Assembly: GCF_032118995.1 (NCBI RefSeq)
Contig: NC_092657.1
Span: 16,040,181 to 16,104,180, forward strand
Direction of reading: 5' to 3'
DNA: 64,000 bases
Source: Asterias amurensis
Taxonomy: Eukaryota; Echinodermata; Asteroidea; Forcipulatida; Asteriidae
Position 1 is the first letter of the stretch; every line of letters begins with the position of its first letter. This document shows positions 47,528-61,478 of this stretch, in pieces. The notes under the pieces are model-generated. The model was not told where the DNA came from. It ran no database searches and was given only the letters and a program-made list of their open reading frames with translations. The position numbers and the translations under genes are program-made.

Positions 47528-49589
47528 GGAGGGGAGGAAGGGGAAAGGAACAAAGAGCCGAGGAGAAAAGTCGCAAATGCGTGTGTAGTTTTTGGTTTTT
47601 ATTTCCGGTGGAAGTATTTTCTTTTCTTCCTTGCCATTCGCATTTTTTTCCCTGCCAAAATAACTCTTTTATCTGGGATTTTCGAGAACGCGAGGTGCGA
47701 AGTGCGAGGTGAAAGATATTGAACACATCTAATGCAATGATCTTATTACAACTCCCTTGTAATTGTGTAAACTTGCAACAATAATGTAGTGGCTAGGCTA
47801 ATAGGAGAGCCGGTCCTCTAATGAATAAAGGACGAGCATTCGCCAAAATACAATAAATAAATAATAAATGCCAGTCAATGACAGCTAAAATATATCAATA
47901 GAACTTATCCTGCATAGGTTTAATTCATTTAACTCATAGCACACATACAAAAAGTTACAACACTACAGTATACAATACAATACATGTAGCCTACATTACA
48001 CCTTTCCAATGCAGAGTAAAAGTTCACAAAAAGGTCAAACATGTGGCTTCCATGCTACACACACACGGACGGGCGCACTACACACGATCTACATGTATAA
48101 ATAATGCGATCCAAACATGACCCTAAAAATCACAACAATTCAGGTATAAATGATAGCCAAAACACAGAATAATACTCACAGATAGCTCTATAAACTTATG
48201 CCTCCCAGATAAGTAGGTTTTTGGAGCATGGCCAGAGCCATGCTCCCTTTAAAAATAGAGAGAAGTCCAGACCAATTAAAATGTGCTCTTCCAAGAACGA
48301 AGCTATTGAAAAAGAGAGTGAGTGTCGTGTTACATCACCAAAAGTAAACTTTGTAGAAGTTCAACAATGAAGACGCACTTGGCGGATCATTACAATAACA
48401 TAAGCATTTGAAACCCGTTGTCCAGGATAAAATTTATCTCACGTCGTTCTTGGTCGCTCCGGCATTCAATGGTTTTCTAGTACTACACTTAAATTTGATA
48501 AACGTCGGATAGTAATGTTTTTGTTTACCCGCGGTGTTTTTACTGAATATGCATGAAACCAGATACCGACCGACCCGATCGAATGTTGATCACCAGGCGT
48601 TGCTTCTTTACCACATTTTTCATTTTAGTCGGCTATGTTCAGGGATTAATAAAAGGTCTGCAATCCTACCCTTAACAAATTACACATCACATTTATGCCC
48701 TGGTTAAAGTTATATAATTTCATTTTGAACAGTAATCTGATAAAAAAATAGTATTATGCGACACCACTTTCGCAAAACAAAGGTTTGTATGTAGGTTCTG
48801 GGTTTGCCGCCTCCGTATTCATTAAATTTGCCGCCCAGTGATGTTAAGTAGGTAGCACCGCCTATACTGTTCTCTTTTCAACCACGTCCGCAGCATTACT
48901 ATTTAAAACAAAAACCTTTGCTGACATATTGATTATGTATTAAGTGGGACATTTTTCATAAATATATAGAACAATATAGTAAATAGATATCGATGACGTC
49001 TTCAATCGCATGGCACTACAACATAGTTGGACTTTTCACCGTAATATTATTGCTTCACTAATTATTTAAAATTAAGATAAACATTTATTTATTTAATATA
49101 TTTTCTTAACAACTATCCTATGGGTAAAAGCCAGCTTTTTTAAACCCTTATAAAAAACCTACATGTATTCCTCTACAGGAGCACCTTTTCTTTTAAACAA
49201 CATTACTTTCAATCCCTCTACTGGAACATTTGTACATGGCTAAAAAGTGCTGCCCCCTATAAGTACTAATGGCACCGTGGTCTCGGAATCCCAGGCTAAA
49301 ACTGCTATTTTCACAATGCCTATACAAAGTATTGTCATCTGGTTACGAATCACAATTATTGACTGATTTTTGCAGTTTGTAATTATATAAGATACATTTA
49401 TATGAATCAGAAGTGCTTAAAAAGTATTTTTTTCTTCTAAATTTATGCTTAAAAAGACTTGATTTTCACCCCCAAAACCCCAGAAAGCTCAGAGCTCCAG
49501 GAGGCTTCGCCCCTGGACCCCACCAGGGGCCGTACGGCCGGCCCCTTGACCCCACCCAATAAATTGGTTAGAGCCCCCCCCCCCCCCCC

Positions 49590-50026
49590 CTCTGTCAAAA
49601 TCCACTAAGAAACAGTTGGGTTCTTCAAAATTTACAACTTTATGACTATTTTTGTACAACTCACTATGATCGTTAATGTGTTATCGTGACCTTTGACCCA
49701 ATTTTTGAAATAACGCATCATTAAAAAAATCAACGAAATGAAAATCACTTGATAGAGCACGTCTTCCTCTGTCAAAATCCACTTATAAACAACTGGGCTC
49801 TTCAAAATTTACAACTTTAAGAAAAGACTATTTTTGTACAGTTGGTAGGTTACAAATTAGTCAATTTTTATACTTTACTTTATAAATAAAAAAAAAAACT
49901 TTCAAAAATAATTAAAATTGTTAATGGTTTGGTGTTTTTTTTCATTTTGAGAGCTGATGTGGTCTTACCAGAATCATACTTTTAAAATACCAGCAGTGAT
50001 CCACCCATGATTTAATTTGGGTTGTT

Positions 50027-50059
<33 letters not shown>

Positions 50060-51672
50060 GGGGGGGGGGATATTTCCCAAACAAAATTCTTTCCAAGATG
50101 GTAAACAAAAAATGTCACCATGCTACAACTCCGACTTCATCTGAAGGTTAGCATGCCTTTTCGTGTGCTATACGGTTAGCGTCGATATGAAAGGGAAATC
50201 GCACAGTTGACACAACAGCTCTATTAAAATTGGCCTCGAAGTCAGAGTTGCAGCATGGTGAACATATTTTTCTTGAGGATTTCTCCGAGAGTTATTATGC
50301 ATTTTAAAGTTTGTTGTTCAAGATTCATCACAGGGGCTTAAATTCTGGTGAAGCCACATCAGCCCTTAACTAGAAAAAATATCAAACCATGAAGACTTTA
50401 AGTAACTTTAGAAACAGAAGAGTGAGTTTTGTTGGTGGATGTATTATGTAAAGTATACAAACTGACTTATTTGTAACCTAACAACTGTACACAAATAGTC
50501 ATAAAAGTGTACATTTTGGAGAGTTGATTCATAAGCGGTTAAAGCAAGACTGCATAAGTTATGAAGGTAAACAGCTTCTCCATCTCAGCTTTGATGGACC
50601 CTCTAACGGGGATCATTAATAATCAACTGTTTCTTAGTGGATTCTGATAGAGGAAGACATGCTCTAGCAAGTGATTTTTATTTCGTTGATTTTTGGAATG
50701 ATACATTATTAAAAACTGACCTACATTTCAGGAAATTTATTTTTGACGAAAGAACTGATTTGACCATGCAGTTCTTATCATGTTGATACCAAATTTGCAT
50801 ATTATGTCTAGAGAATTGACCTGGTTATGACATATTTATACCAAAAAGATGGTATTTTACCCTAAGATTGTCAGATTTTAGTGGTTTCTGCCCTGACGAC
50901 ATGGTAAGTCCGATCGGGCTAAAAACTGGTGTGCATTCATTGCTCATGAGGACCTTTAATCACAGCAAAGCTCCATGGAAACCCCCATAGCGGCACACAT
51001 CTTAATGGTTTTGTTTTTGTTCTTTTTTGTTTAAAAAAATAAAAAATATAAGGTAAGATGCAAGCCTGTCCTTATACATTATTCTTGGGACTGGTGTCCG
51101 TTCACTCTTAATTAAATACATTGCACAATGTTGACGTTATTCCCACTCGCGCTACGCCTGTCCTTCAAACATGCCATGCCTTTTGTACACTACTCTGTCA
51201 ACATCAACAGGTTCTCACTCCCTTTTACTGGGCTATCCATTCAACCAGCGGAAGCAGCAAGCGATCTTGAACTGAAATTTTTAATATCGTCAGAAGTCTA
51301 TATGGTAGCGCTGATGAAATTTTCCCAAAGAATTGTTGGTGTTTTGTTAAAAATTGACCCGGCAGTGCAAATAACTCACTGTTCCAATCGTTTGAGTTAT
51401 TATGATAGCTCCAATTTTTCTCAGAGGTTGCCGCAGTTTGTGCATTTGGTTCGAAGGCGGGCTAATACATTTTTTCACTATCAAGCCCCTTAGCACTATA
51501 GGTATTTTCTGGGAAATTCCCAGGAACTTTTGGCCCATCTTTTCACTCCCCGAGAGTTGCCCGGATAATAGCTTTTTCTTGGGGACACAATTAACCCTGC
51601 TCAGGGGTAGGCAGTTAACCCCGGGCTGAAACGTTTTTCATGAAACGACCGTGCATATTCCCGGGAAAAGGT
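49590..51672 (+). repeat. Foldback element P, copy P3
   Basis: Collinear with P1, M4 at 50,116-50,260, and ends at the same breakpoint CCCGGGAAAAGGTACT before block C. Confidence 0.82.
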
Positions 51673-51917
51673 ACTCCAACGAGTATTTGAATCCACAAAC
51701 AGGACCCATGCATGGTAGGCTTCGCGTTGATTAGCTTTTTTGTTAACTTTTTTAAATTTTCTTACTAATTTGGTGTTATTTAGTCAAGCATTTTACACAA
51801 GATTACACACTAGACTTGTCAAGGGATTGACGTAAAACAATTGATTGGTTACCTATCTTGTTTAGGCACCTTTATGTAAAAATACACTCATAACCTCCTC
51901 CCTCGCCTTTCACGTCT

Positions 51918-52206
51918 TACTTCACCTTTAATAAAGACGTTCATAACCACAACACTTGATGTAGTAACAAATTATGAATGTCCCTTTCACACGCACATGA
52001 TACACATCCATTACTCTCCGTGACTACGGTTCTCGTCTTTGGAATTCGGTTGACCAGACTATCAAAGCCTTATCCTCTGTGGCTAGGTTCAAAATACCTT
52101 ATAAAAAGTATAGTATATCATCGGATGTTCGAGGAGCGAAAGCACATCAAAATTTTGTTTGCATTGAAAGCCTTAGTCTCACTAAAAAGGGCATTTTCAA
52201 GGCATG
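51918..52206 (+). pseudogene. LINE ORF2 C-terminal fragment (unit U2, second copy)
   Basis: As at 41,655: RDYGSRLWNSVDQTIK is readable in one frame. Confidence 0.6.
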
Positions 52207-52344
52207 ATCTTTGAAAAAAATAAATAAAAATATACTTGTTATGTATTCAAAGCAATTTGCCCAATGTGGCATAAATACAAACTAATTGGAATTATACCAT
52301 GTTCAGATAGCAATTGATGTGTTACAGGCGCAAAAATGAGGAAA

Positions 52345-55300
52345 ATGATCTTTCAAAATCATGTGATGACGTCATCATGACGTCATTTTACAATTCACGA
52401 GAACTTGCCAATATCTAAACAATCTACGAAGTTTCAACGTAATCGCGTCATTACTTCGAGAGTTATACGACTTCAAAAAGTGCACCTTTAATGCCGCGTC
52501 AGTGACCCCGATGACGTCATTGGTGTGAAACTTCACACTTACGATGCCTGCTGACAGTTAGCGTGTGTGTAAAATTTAGAGTGATTACACAACAAATTCA
52601 CCACAGACATCTTCAAAATGTCCATTTTGAAGAGTTTTCAACCTGCCGCTAGAGGGCTCTGTTGCAATTTGTGACGTCATGAATATTTGTTTTTGAACTG
52701 CCCACCCTTGCTTGCTAGACACTTACGTCCTTGGAAAGCAACTTCATAACTTTTACCACTTTTGAGTTACAGGGCACACGAAACAAAATGAATACCTAAT
52801 TTATCCCTACCCAATCCCGCAAACAAAAACCTACGGTCTCTTTTGGCCGATTTGATATAGATTTTCAAACATTTAACATAAAACACCTTTAAGATGACTT
52901 CACGTGACCGGATCATTATTGCACCATAACCTTCGACCCCTGAAACATTGCAATTGCTCTTCTTTTGGGAACTATACAAAAAATCGCGAGTTCGGCATCG
53001 GGAAATGGGTGCCTCTTCTGGTCAGTCAAAGTCCCTCGGAGGAATAGATGTACACTAGTTACCTCATTGCCATTCAATATGTGTATATTGGTAACTCCCT
53101 GGAGTACCTTTTTCCGGGAATATGCACGGTCGTTTCATGATAAACGTTTCAGCCCGGGGTTAATTTCCTACCCCTGAGCAGGGTTATTTTTTTTCCCCAC
53201 GAAAACGCTATTTTCCGGGCAACTCTCGGGGAGTGAAAAGATGGGCCAAAAGTTCCCAGGAATTTCCCAGGAATTAAAAGGGGCTAAAAGGGGCTTGATA
53301 GCAAAACAATTTTATTAGCCCGCCTTCGAACCAAATACACAAACTGCGGCAACCTCTGAGAAAAATCGATATTGTATCGAGCTGTCATTACAACTAAAAC
53401 GATTGGAACAGTGAGTTATTTACACTGCCGGGTCCATTGTTAACAAAACATCAACAATTATTTGGGGAAATTTCATCAGCGCTACCATATAGACTTCTGA
53501 CGATATTAAAAATGTCAGTTCAAGATCGCTTGCTGCTTCCGCTGGTTGAATGGATGACCCAGTAAAAGGGAGTGAGAACCTGTTGATGTTGACAGAGTAG
53601 TGTACAAAAGGCATGGCATGTTTGAAGGACAGGCGTCGCGCGAGTGGGAAAACGTCAACATTGTGCAATGTATTTAATTAAGAGTGAACGGACACCAGTC
53701 GCAAGAAAAATGCATACGGAGAGGCTTGCATCTTACCTTGTTTTTTTTGTTTTTTTGTAAAACAAAAAAGAACAAAAACAAAACCATTATGATGTGTGCC
53801 GCTATAGGGCTTTCCATGGAGCTTTGCTGTGATTAAAGGTCCTTATGAGCAATGAATGCACACCATTTTTTAGCCCGATCGGACAAACCATGTGGTCAGG
53901 GCAGAAACCACTAAAATCTGACAATTTTAGGGTAAAATACCATCTTTTTGGTATAAATATGTCGTAACCAGGTAAATTCTCGTCACATAATATGCAAATT
54001 TGGTATCAAAATGTATAAAATTGCATGATCAAATCAGTTCTTTTGTCAAAAATAAATTTCCTGAAATGTAGGTCACTGTAATATTTAATTATCGTGACCT
54101 TTGACCCAGTTTTTAAAATAATGTATCATTCCAAAAGTCAACGAAATAAAAATCACTTGCTAGAGCATGTCTTCCTCTATCAGAATCCACTAAGAAACAG
54201 TTGGGCTCTTTAAAATCTACAACTTTATGACTATTTGTGTACAAGTCACCATGATCTTTATTATGTTATCGTGACCTTTGAGCAATTTGTTGAAACAATG
54301 CATCATTCCGAAAATCAACAATATATAAAATCACTTGATAGAGCATGTCTTCTTCTATCAGAATCAACCAAAAAACAACTGGCTCTCCAAAATTTACACT
54401 TTTATGACTATTTGTGTACAATTGTTAGGTTACAAATAAGTCAATTTATATACTTCACATAGTACATCCACCAACAAAACTCACTCTTATGTTTCTAAAG
54501 TTACTAAAATTGTTCATGGTTTGCTATTTTTTTCTTGTTAAGGGCTGATGTGGCTTCACCAGAATTTAACCCCCTGTGATGAATCTTAAACAACAAATTT
54601 TAAAATGCAATATAACTCTCTGAGAAATCCTCAAGAAAAATGTGTTCGCAATGCTGCAACTCTGACTTCAGGGCCAATTTTAATAGAGCTGCTGTGTTAA
54701 CTGTGCGATTTCCCTTTCATATCGACGCAAACCGTATAGCACACGAAAAGGCATGCTAACCTTCAGATGAAGTCAGAGTTGCAGCATGGTGACATTTTTT
54801 GTTTACCATCTTGGAAAGAATTTTGTTTGGGAAATATGCCCCCGCCCCCCCCCCCCCCCCCAAACCCACGACCCAAATTAAATCATGGGTGGATCACTGC
54901 TGGTATTTTAAAGTATGATTTTGGTAAGACCACATCAGCCCTCAAAATGAAAAAAATCCCAAACCATTAACATGTTTAATAACTTTGTAATTTTGTGGGG
55001 GGATTTATAAAGTAAAGTATATAAATTGACTAATTTGTAACCTACCAACTGTACAGAAATAGTCTTGAAGTTGTAAATTTTGAAGAGCCCAGTTGTTTGT
55101 AAGTGGATTTCGTAGAGGATGACATGCTCTATCAAGTGATTTTCATTTCGTAGATTTAAGGAATGATGCGTTATTTAAAAAATTGGGTCAAAGGTCACGA
55201 TAACACATCAAAGATCATAGTGAGTTGTACAAAAATAGTCATAAAGTTGTACATTTTCAAGAACCCAACTGTTTCTTAGTGGATTATGATAGAGGAAGAC

Positions 55301-55600
55301 ATGCTCTATCAAGTGATTTTCATTTCGTTGATTTGTGGCATGATACATTATTTTGACAAAAGAGTTGATTTGAGCATGCAATTCTCTTCATGTTGCTACA
55401 AAATTGGCATATATGTGAAACAAATTTACATGGTTATGACATATTTTTACCAAAAAGGTGGTATTTTACCCTAAAAATGTCAGATTTTAGTGGTTTCTGC
55501 CCTGACCTCACGGTAGGTCGGATCGGGTTAAAAATTGGTGTGCATTCATTTCTCATTAGGACCTACAAGCACAGCAATTTTTATCAAAATCGGAAGACAT
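52345..55600 (-). repeat. Foldback element P, copy P4
   Basis: Collinear with P2. Arms are about 53,835-54,545 and 54,915-55,565, with M4 at 54,647-54,791. It keeps the TTTAA site at about 52,488 that is occupied by the TTAA element in P0. Confidence 0.82.
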
Positions 55601-56088
55601 GAGATAAAAAGGTGTTTTGGAAGCAAAACTCGGATGTAAAATCTCCTAGAAATTAAATATTTGAAGTTAAAATTTAAACATAATCTCCCGAGAAAACAAA
55701 ACAATGGTCACTATTAAGAGGTCACATGCACAACACGAAGACACATGGCTAAGAAGGGGGAAACAATATTTCCCTTCGCCATTTGTAAACGCGTGTATAC
55801 CACCGGGATTAGGCTATTATTTAGAAAGAAAACCACATAGCGCAGCCCCCCCCCCCCCCCCCCATTTACCCGGATGGGCGGTATGTATAGTTCTGCGAGT
55901 GAATTATGTTATCCAGTGCACTGTTCATTGCCCTATATTTAGGACTGGGCGTACGCCAAATGGAATGATTAGGTACCCATGCGACGCGAACGAAATTGGT
56001 AGGTTTCCGTACGTCCTTTCGTTTACGTTCTGGTAAATCCCAAGGAAGACGATAATCCAGAAAGACTGAATAGCCACCAGAAGGTATC

Positions 56089-56439
56089 TTAAAGGCAGTG
56101 TGCACTATTGGTATTTACTCAAAAAATATGCTGTTGATAGCATAAAACATTGTGAGAAACGACTCCCTCTGAAGTAGTTTACGAGAAAGAAGTAGTTTTC
56201 CACGAATTTGATTTCGAGACCTCAGAATACATTTTTAGATCTCAAGATCAAACATCTTAAAGCACACAACTTCGTGTGACAATGGTGTTTTTTCGTTAAT
56301 TATTATAATATTATCTCGCAACTTCGACAACCAATTGAGTTTAAATTTTCACAGAATTGTAAATTTATGCATTTGTTGAGATACACCAAGTGAGAAGACT
56401 GGTCTTTGACAATTACCAATAGTGTCCAGTGTCTATAAG
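56089..56439 (+). mobile_element. MITE family M1, near full-length copy
   Basis: Duplicate of the 45,432 copy. Confidence 0.85.
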
Positions 56440-56807
56440 CCGCAATTTGTTGTAATCTTTTTATTAGCTTTTGGTGAACTAAACCTGTGGTATTCGATCA
56501 TGGGTAATTCTGTGCTGTAGTTCCATTTTCATATTACCTATATTTTATTACTGTTTTCTGTTGTGTGTATTTGAAATAATGTCTTTATTATCAAAATATT
56601 ATATTATTTGTAAATATTCTTATTTGTAAAAAAAAAATGTCTTAATTCGGCCTCTGGTTGTGATGACTTTTTATAAATAAAGCATAACAATACAATTCAA
56701 TTTTCCCGGGGTTCTCTGATCAAGGGCCCCGGACAAAAAGCCCTTGTAGGTTTTAAAATCTGTAACGATTCGTGAATTTTCGCCGCGATCTTTTTCCAAG
56801 AAATGAA

Positions 56808-59455
56808 TTAAAGACACTGGACAATATTGGTTATTGTCAAAGACCAGTCTTCTCACTTGGTGTATCTCAACATATGTATAAAATAACAAACCTGTGAAAA
56901 TCGGGGGGCTTGAGCCCCCCCCCCCCCCTCCCCCAAGTGGGTAAAACAAACCCCCAAAAAATAAATAACGGGGGAGGGGAGGAAGGGGAAAGGAACAAAG
57001 AGCCGAGGAGAAAAGTCGCAAATGCGTGTGTATTTTTTGTTTTTTATTTCCGGTGGAAGTATTTTCTTTTCTTCCTTGCCATTCGCATTTTTTTTCCTGC
57101 CAAAATAACTCTTTTATCTGGGATTTTCGAGAACGCGAGGTGCGAAGTGCGAGGTGAAAGATATTGAACACATCTAATGCAATGATCTTATTACAACTCC
57201 CTTGTAATTGTGTAAACTTGCAACATTAATGTAGTGGCTCGGCTAATAGGAGAGCCGGTCCTCTAATGAATAAAGGACGAGCATTCGCCAAAATACAATA
57301 AATAAATTGACAGCTAAAATATATCAATAGAACTTATCCTGCATAGGTTTAATTCATTTAACTCATAGCACACATACAAAAAGTTACAACACTACAGTAT
57401 ACAATACAATACATGTAGCCTACATTACACCTTTCCAATGCAGAGTAAAAGTTCACAAAAAGGTCAAACATGTGGCTTCCATGCTACACACACACGGACG
57501 GGCGCACTACACACGATCTATAAATAATGCGATCCAAACATGACCCTAAAAATCACAACAATTCAGGTATAAATGATAGCCAAAACACAGAATAATACTC
57601 ACAGATAGCTCTATAAACTTATGCCTCCCAGATAAGTAGGTTTTTGGAGCATGGCCACAGCCATGCTCCCTTTAAAAATAGAGAGAAGTCCAGACCAATT
57701 AAAATGTGCTCTTCCAAGAACGAAGCTATTGAAAAAGAGAGTGAGTGTCGTGTTACATCACCAAAAGTAAACTTTGTAGAAGTTCAACAATGAAGACGCA
57801 CTTGGCGGATCATTACAATAACATAAGCATTTGAAACCCGTTGTCCAGGATAAAATTTATCTCACGTCGTTCTTGGTCGCTCCGGCATTCAATGGTTTTC
57901 TAGTACTTCACTTAAATTTGAGAAACGTCGGATAGTAATGTTTTTGTTTACCCGCGGTGTTTTTACTGAATATGCATGAAACCAGATACCGACCGACCCG
58001 ATCGAATGTTGATCACCAGGCGTTGCTTCTTTACCACATTTTTCATTTTAGTCGGCTATGTTCAGGGATTAAAAGGTCTGCAATCCTACATATAACAAAT
58101 TACACATCACATTTATGCCCTGGTTAAAGTTATATAATTTCATTTTGAACAGTAATCTGATAAAAAAATAGTATTATGCGACACCACTTTCGCAAAACAA
58201 AGGTTTGTATGTAGGTTCTGGGTTTGCCGCCTCCGTATTCATTAAATTTGCCGCCCAGTGATGTTAAGTAAGTAGCACCGCCTATACTGTTCTCTTTTCA
58301 ACCACGTCCGCAGCATTACTATTTAAAACAAAAACCTTTGCTGACATATTGATTATGTATTAAGTGGGACATTTTTCATAAATACATAGAACAATATAGT
58401 ATATAGATATCGATGACGTCTTCAATCGCATGGCACTACAACATAGTTGGACTTTTCACCGTAATATTATTGCTTCACTAATTATTTAAAATTAAGATAA
58501 ACATTTATTTATTTAATATATTTTCTTAACAACTATCCTATGGGTAAAAGCATAATTTAAGATTAAAAGCCAGCTTTTTTAAACCCTTATAAAAAACCTA
58601 CATGTATTCCTCTACAGGAGCACCTTTTCTTTTAAACAACATTACTTTCAATCCCTCTACTGGAACATTTGTACATGGCTAAAAAGTGCTGCCCCCTATA
58701 AGTACTAATGGCACCGTGGTCTCGGAATCCCAGGCTAAAACTGCTATTTTCACAATGCCTATACAAAGTATTGTCATCTGGTTACGAATCACAATTATTG
58801 ACTGATTTTTGCAGTTTGTAATTATATAAGATACATTTATATGAATCAGAAGTGCTTAAAAAGTAGGTTTTTCTTCTAAATTTATGCTTAAAAAGACTTG
58901 ATTTTCACCCCCAAAACCCCAGAAAGCTCAGAGCTCCAGGAGGCTTCGCCCCTGGACCCCACCAGGGGCCGTACGGCCGGCCCCTTGACCCCACCCAATA
59001 AATTGGTTAGAGCCCCCCCTCTGTCAAAATCCACTAAGAAACAGTTGGGTTCTTCAAAATTTACAACTTTATGACTATTTTTGTACAACTCACTATGATC
59101 GTTAATGTGTTATCGTGACCTTTGACCCAATTTTTGAAATAACGCATCATTAAAAAAATCAACGAAACGAAAATCACTTGATAGAGCACGTCTTCCTCTG
59201 TCAAAATCCACTTATAAACAACTGGGCTCTTCAAAATTTACAACTTTAAGAAAAGACTATTTTTGTACAGTTGGTAGGTTACAAATTAGTCAATTTTTAT
59301 ACTTTACTTTATAAATAAAAAAAAAAACTTTCAAAAATAATTAAAATTGTTAATGGTTTGGTTTTTTTTTTCATTTTGAGAGCTGATGTGGTCTTACCAG
59401 AATCATACTTTTAAAATACCAGCAGTGATCCACCCATGATTTAATTTGGGTTGTT

Positions 59456-59488
<33 letters not shown>

Positions 59489-61478
59489 TGGGGGGGGGGG
59501 GGGGGGGATATTTCCCAAGCAAAATTATTTCCAAGATGGTAAACAAAAAAAAATCACCATGCTACAACTCCGACTTCATCTGGAAGTTAGCATGCCTTTT
59601 CGTGTGCTATACGGTTAGCGTCGATATGAAAGGGAAATCGCACAGTAAGCACAGCAGCTCTATTAAAATTGGCCCTGAAGTCAGAGTTGCAGCATGGTGA
59701 ACACATTTTTCTTGAGGATTTCTCAGAGAGTTATTATGCATTTTAAAATTTGTTGTTCAAGATTCATCACAGGGGCTTAAGTTCTGGTTAAGCCACATCA
59801 GCCCTTAACTAGAAAAAATATCAAACCATGAAGACTTTAAGGAACTTTAGAAACAGAAGAGTGAGTTTTGTTGGTGGATGTATTATGTAAAGTATACAAA
59901 CTGACTTATTTGTAACCTAACAACTGTACACAAATAGTCATAAAAGTGTACATTTTGGAGAGTTATTCATAAGCGGTTAAAGCAAGACTGCATAAGTTAT
60001 AAAGGTAAACAGCTTCTCCATCTCAGCTTTGATGGACCCTCTAACTGGGATCATTAATAATCAACTGTTTCTTAGTGGATTCTGATAGAGGAAGACATGC
60101 TCTAGCAAGTGATTTTTATTTCGTTGATTTTTGGAATGATACATTATTACAAACTGACCTACATTTCAGGAAATTTATTTTTGACGAAAGAACTGATTTG
60201 ACCATGCAATTCTTATCATGTTGATACCAAATTTGCATATTATGTCTAGAGAATTGACCTGGTTATGACATATTTATACCAAAAGATGGTATTTTACCCT
60301 AAGATTGTCAGATTTTAGTGGTTTCTGCCCTGACCACATGGTAAGTCCGATCGGGCTAAAAACTGGTGTGCATTCATTGCTCATGAGGACCTTTAATCAC
60401 AGCAAAGCTCCATGGAAAGCCCCATAGCGGCACACATCTTAATGGTTTTGTTTTTGTTCTTTTTTGTTTAAAAAAATAAAAAATATAAGGTAAGATGCAA
60501 GCCTCTCCTATACATTATTCTTGGGACTAGTGTCCGTTCACTCTTAATTAAATACATTGCACAATGTTGACGTTATTCCCACTCGCGCTACGCCTGTCCT
60601 TCAAACAAGCCATGCCTTTTGTACACTACTCTATCAACATCAACAGGTTCTCACTCCCTTTTACTGGGTTATCCATTCAACCAGCGGAAGCAGCAAGCGA
60701 TCTTGAACTGAAATTTTTAATATCGTCAGAAGTCTATATGGTAGCGCTGATGAAATTTTCCCAAAGAATTGTTGATGTTTTGTTAAAAATGGACCCGGCA
60801 GTGTAAATAACTCACTGTTCCAATCGTTTGAGTTGTTATGATAGCTCCAATTTTTCTCAGATGTTGCCGCAGTTTGTACATTTGGTTCGAAGGCGGGCTA
60901 ATACATTTTTTCACTATCAAGCCCCTTAGCACTAAAGGTATTTTCTGGGAAATTCCCAGGAACTTTTGGCCCATCTTTTCACTCCCCGAGAGTTGCCCGG
61001 AAAATAGCTTTTTCTCGGGGACAAAATTAACCCTGCTCAGGGGTAGGCAGTTAACCCCGGGCTGAAACGTTTTTCATGAAACGACCGTGCATATTCCCGG
61101 GAAATAGTACTCCCGGGAGTTACCAATATACACATATTGAATGGCAATGAGGTAACTAGTGTACATCTATTCCTCCGAGGGACTTTGACTGACCAGAAGA
61201 GGGACCTATTTCCCGATGCCGAACTCGCGATTTTTTGCATAGTTCCCAAAGAAGAGCAATTGCAATGTTTCAGGGATCGAAGGTTATGGTGCAATAATGA
61301 TCCAAAGGCACTGACGTCATCTCCGGTCACGTAAAGTCATCTTAAAGGTGTTTTATGTTAAAATATGTTTGAAAATCTATATCAAATCAGCCAAAAGAGA
61401 CCGTATGTTTCTGTTTGCGGGATTGGGTAAGGATAAATTAGGTTTTCATTTTGTTTCGTGTGCTTGACCTAACATGAG
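56808..61478. repeat. Tandem segmental duplication unit U3 (truncated)
   Basis: M1(-) left part 56,808-56,901 is fused to the GC-rich tract, so about 1.2 kb is missing relative to U2. Block A (about 56,966), block B, the GC-rich tract at 58,920-59,020 and P5(+) follow. The unit ends where a LINE begins at about 61,479. Confidence 0.85.
59015..61478 (+). repeat. Foldback element P, copy P5
   Basis: Collinear with P1 and P3 to about 61,100, then continues through CCCGGGAAATAGTACTCCCG to about 61,478 without the block-C break. This extension is the reverse complement of the left parts of P0, P2 and P4. Confidence 0.82.

Larger units (their letters stand above)
46147..56807. repeat. Tandem segmental duplication unit U2
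   Basis: The most complete unit: M1(-) 46,147-46,513; block C 46,578-46,818; M3 46,820-47,211; LINE fragment to 47,400; GC-rich tract; block A 47,526-49,120; block B to about 49,320; GC-rich tract 49,480-49,590; P3(+); C; LINE fragment; P4(-); M1(+) 56,089-56,439; junction segment to 56,807. No host gene recognised. Confidence 0.85.

Noticed and set aside
47349..47553. Pro- and Gly-rich frames over the GC-rich tract
   Set aside because: Translations of homopolymer runs; not conserved in U1 or U3.
60564..60806. An 80-codon open frame (..SFK.AMPFVHYS.NINRFSLPFTG..) present in six P copies: 26257-26460(-), 40858-41103(+), 42804-43046(-), 51128-51493(+), 53420-53668(-), 60564-60806(+)
   Set aside because: Comparing the copies at 40,858 and 42,804, most differences change the amino acid and few are silent, as expected for neutral drift of duplicated non-coding DNA. 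There is no start context, domain or splice support.
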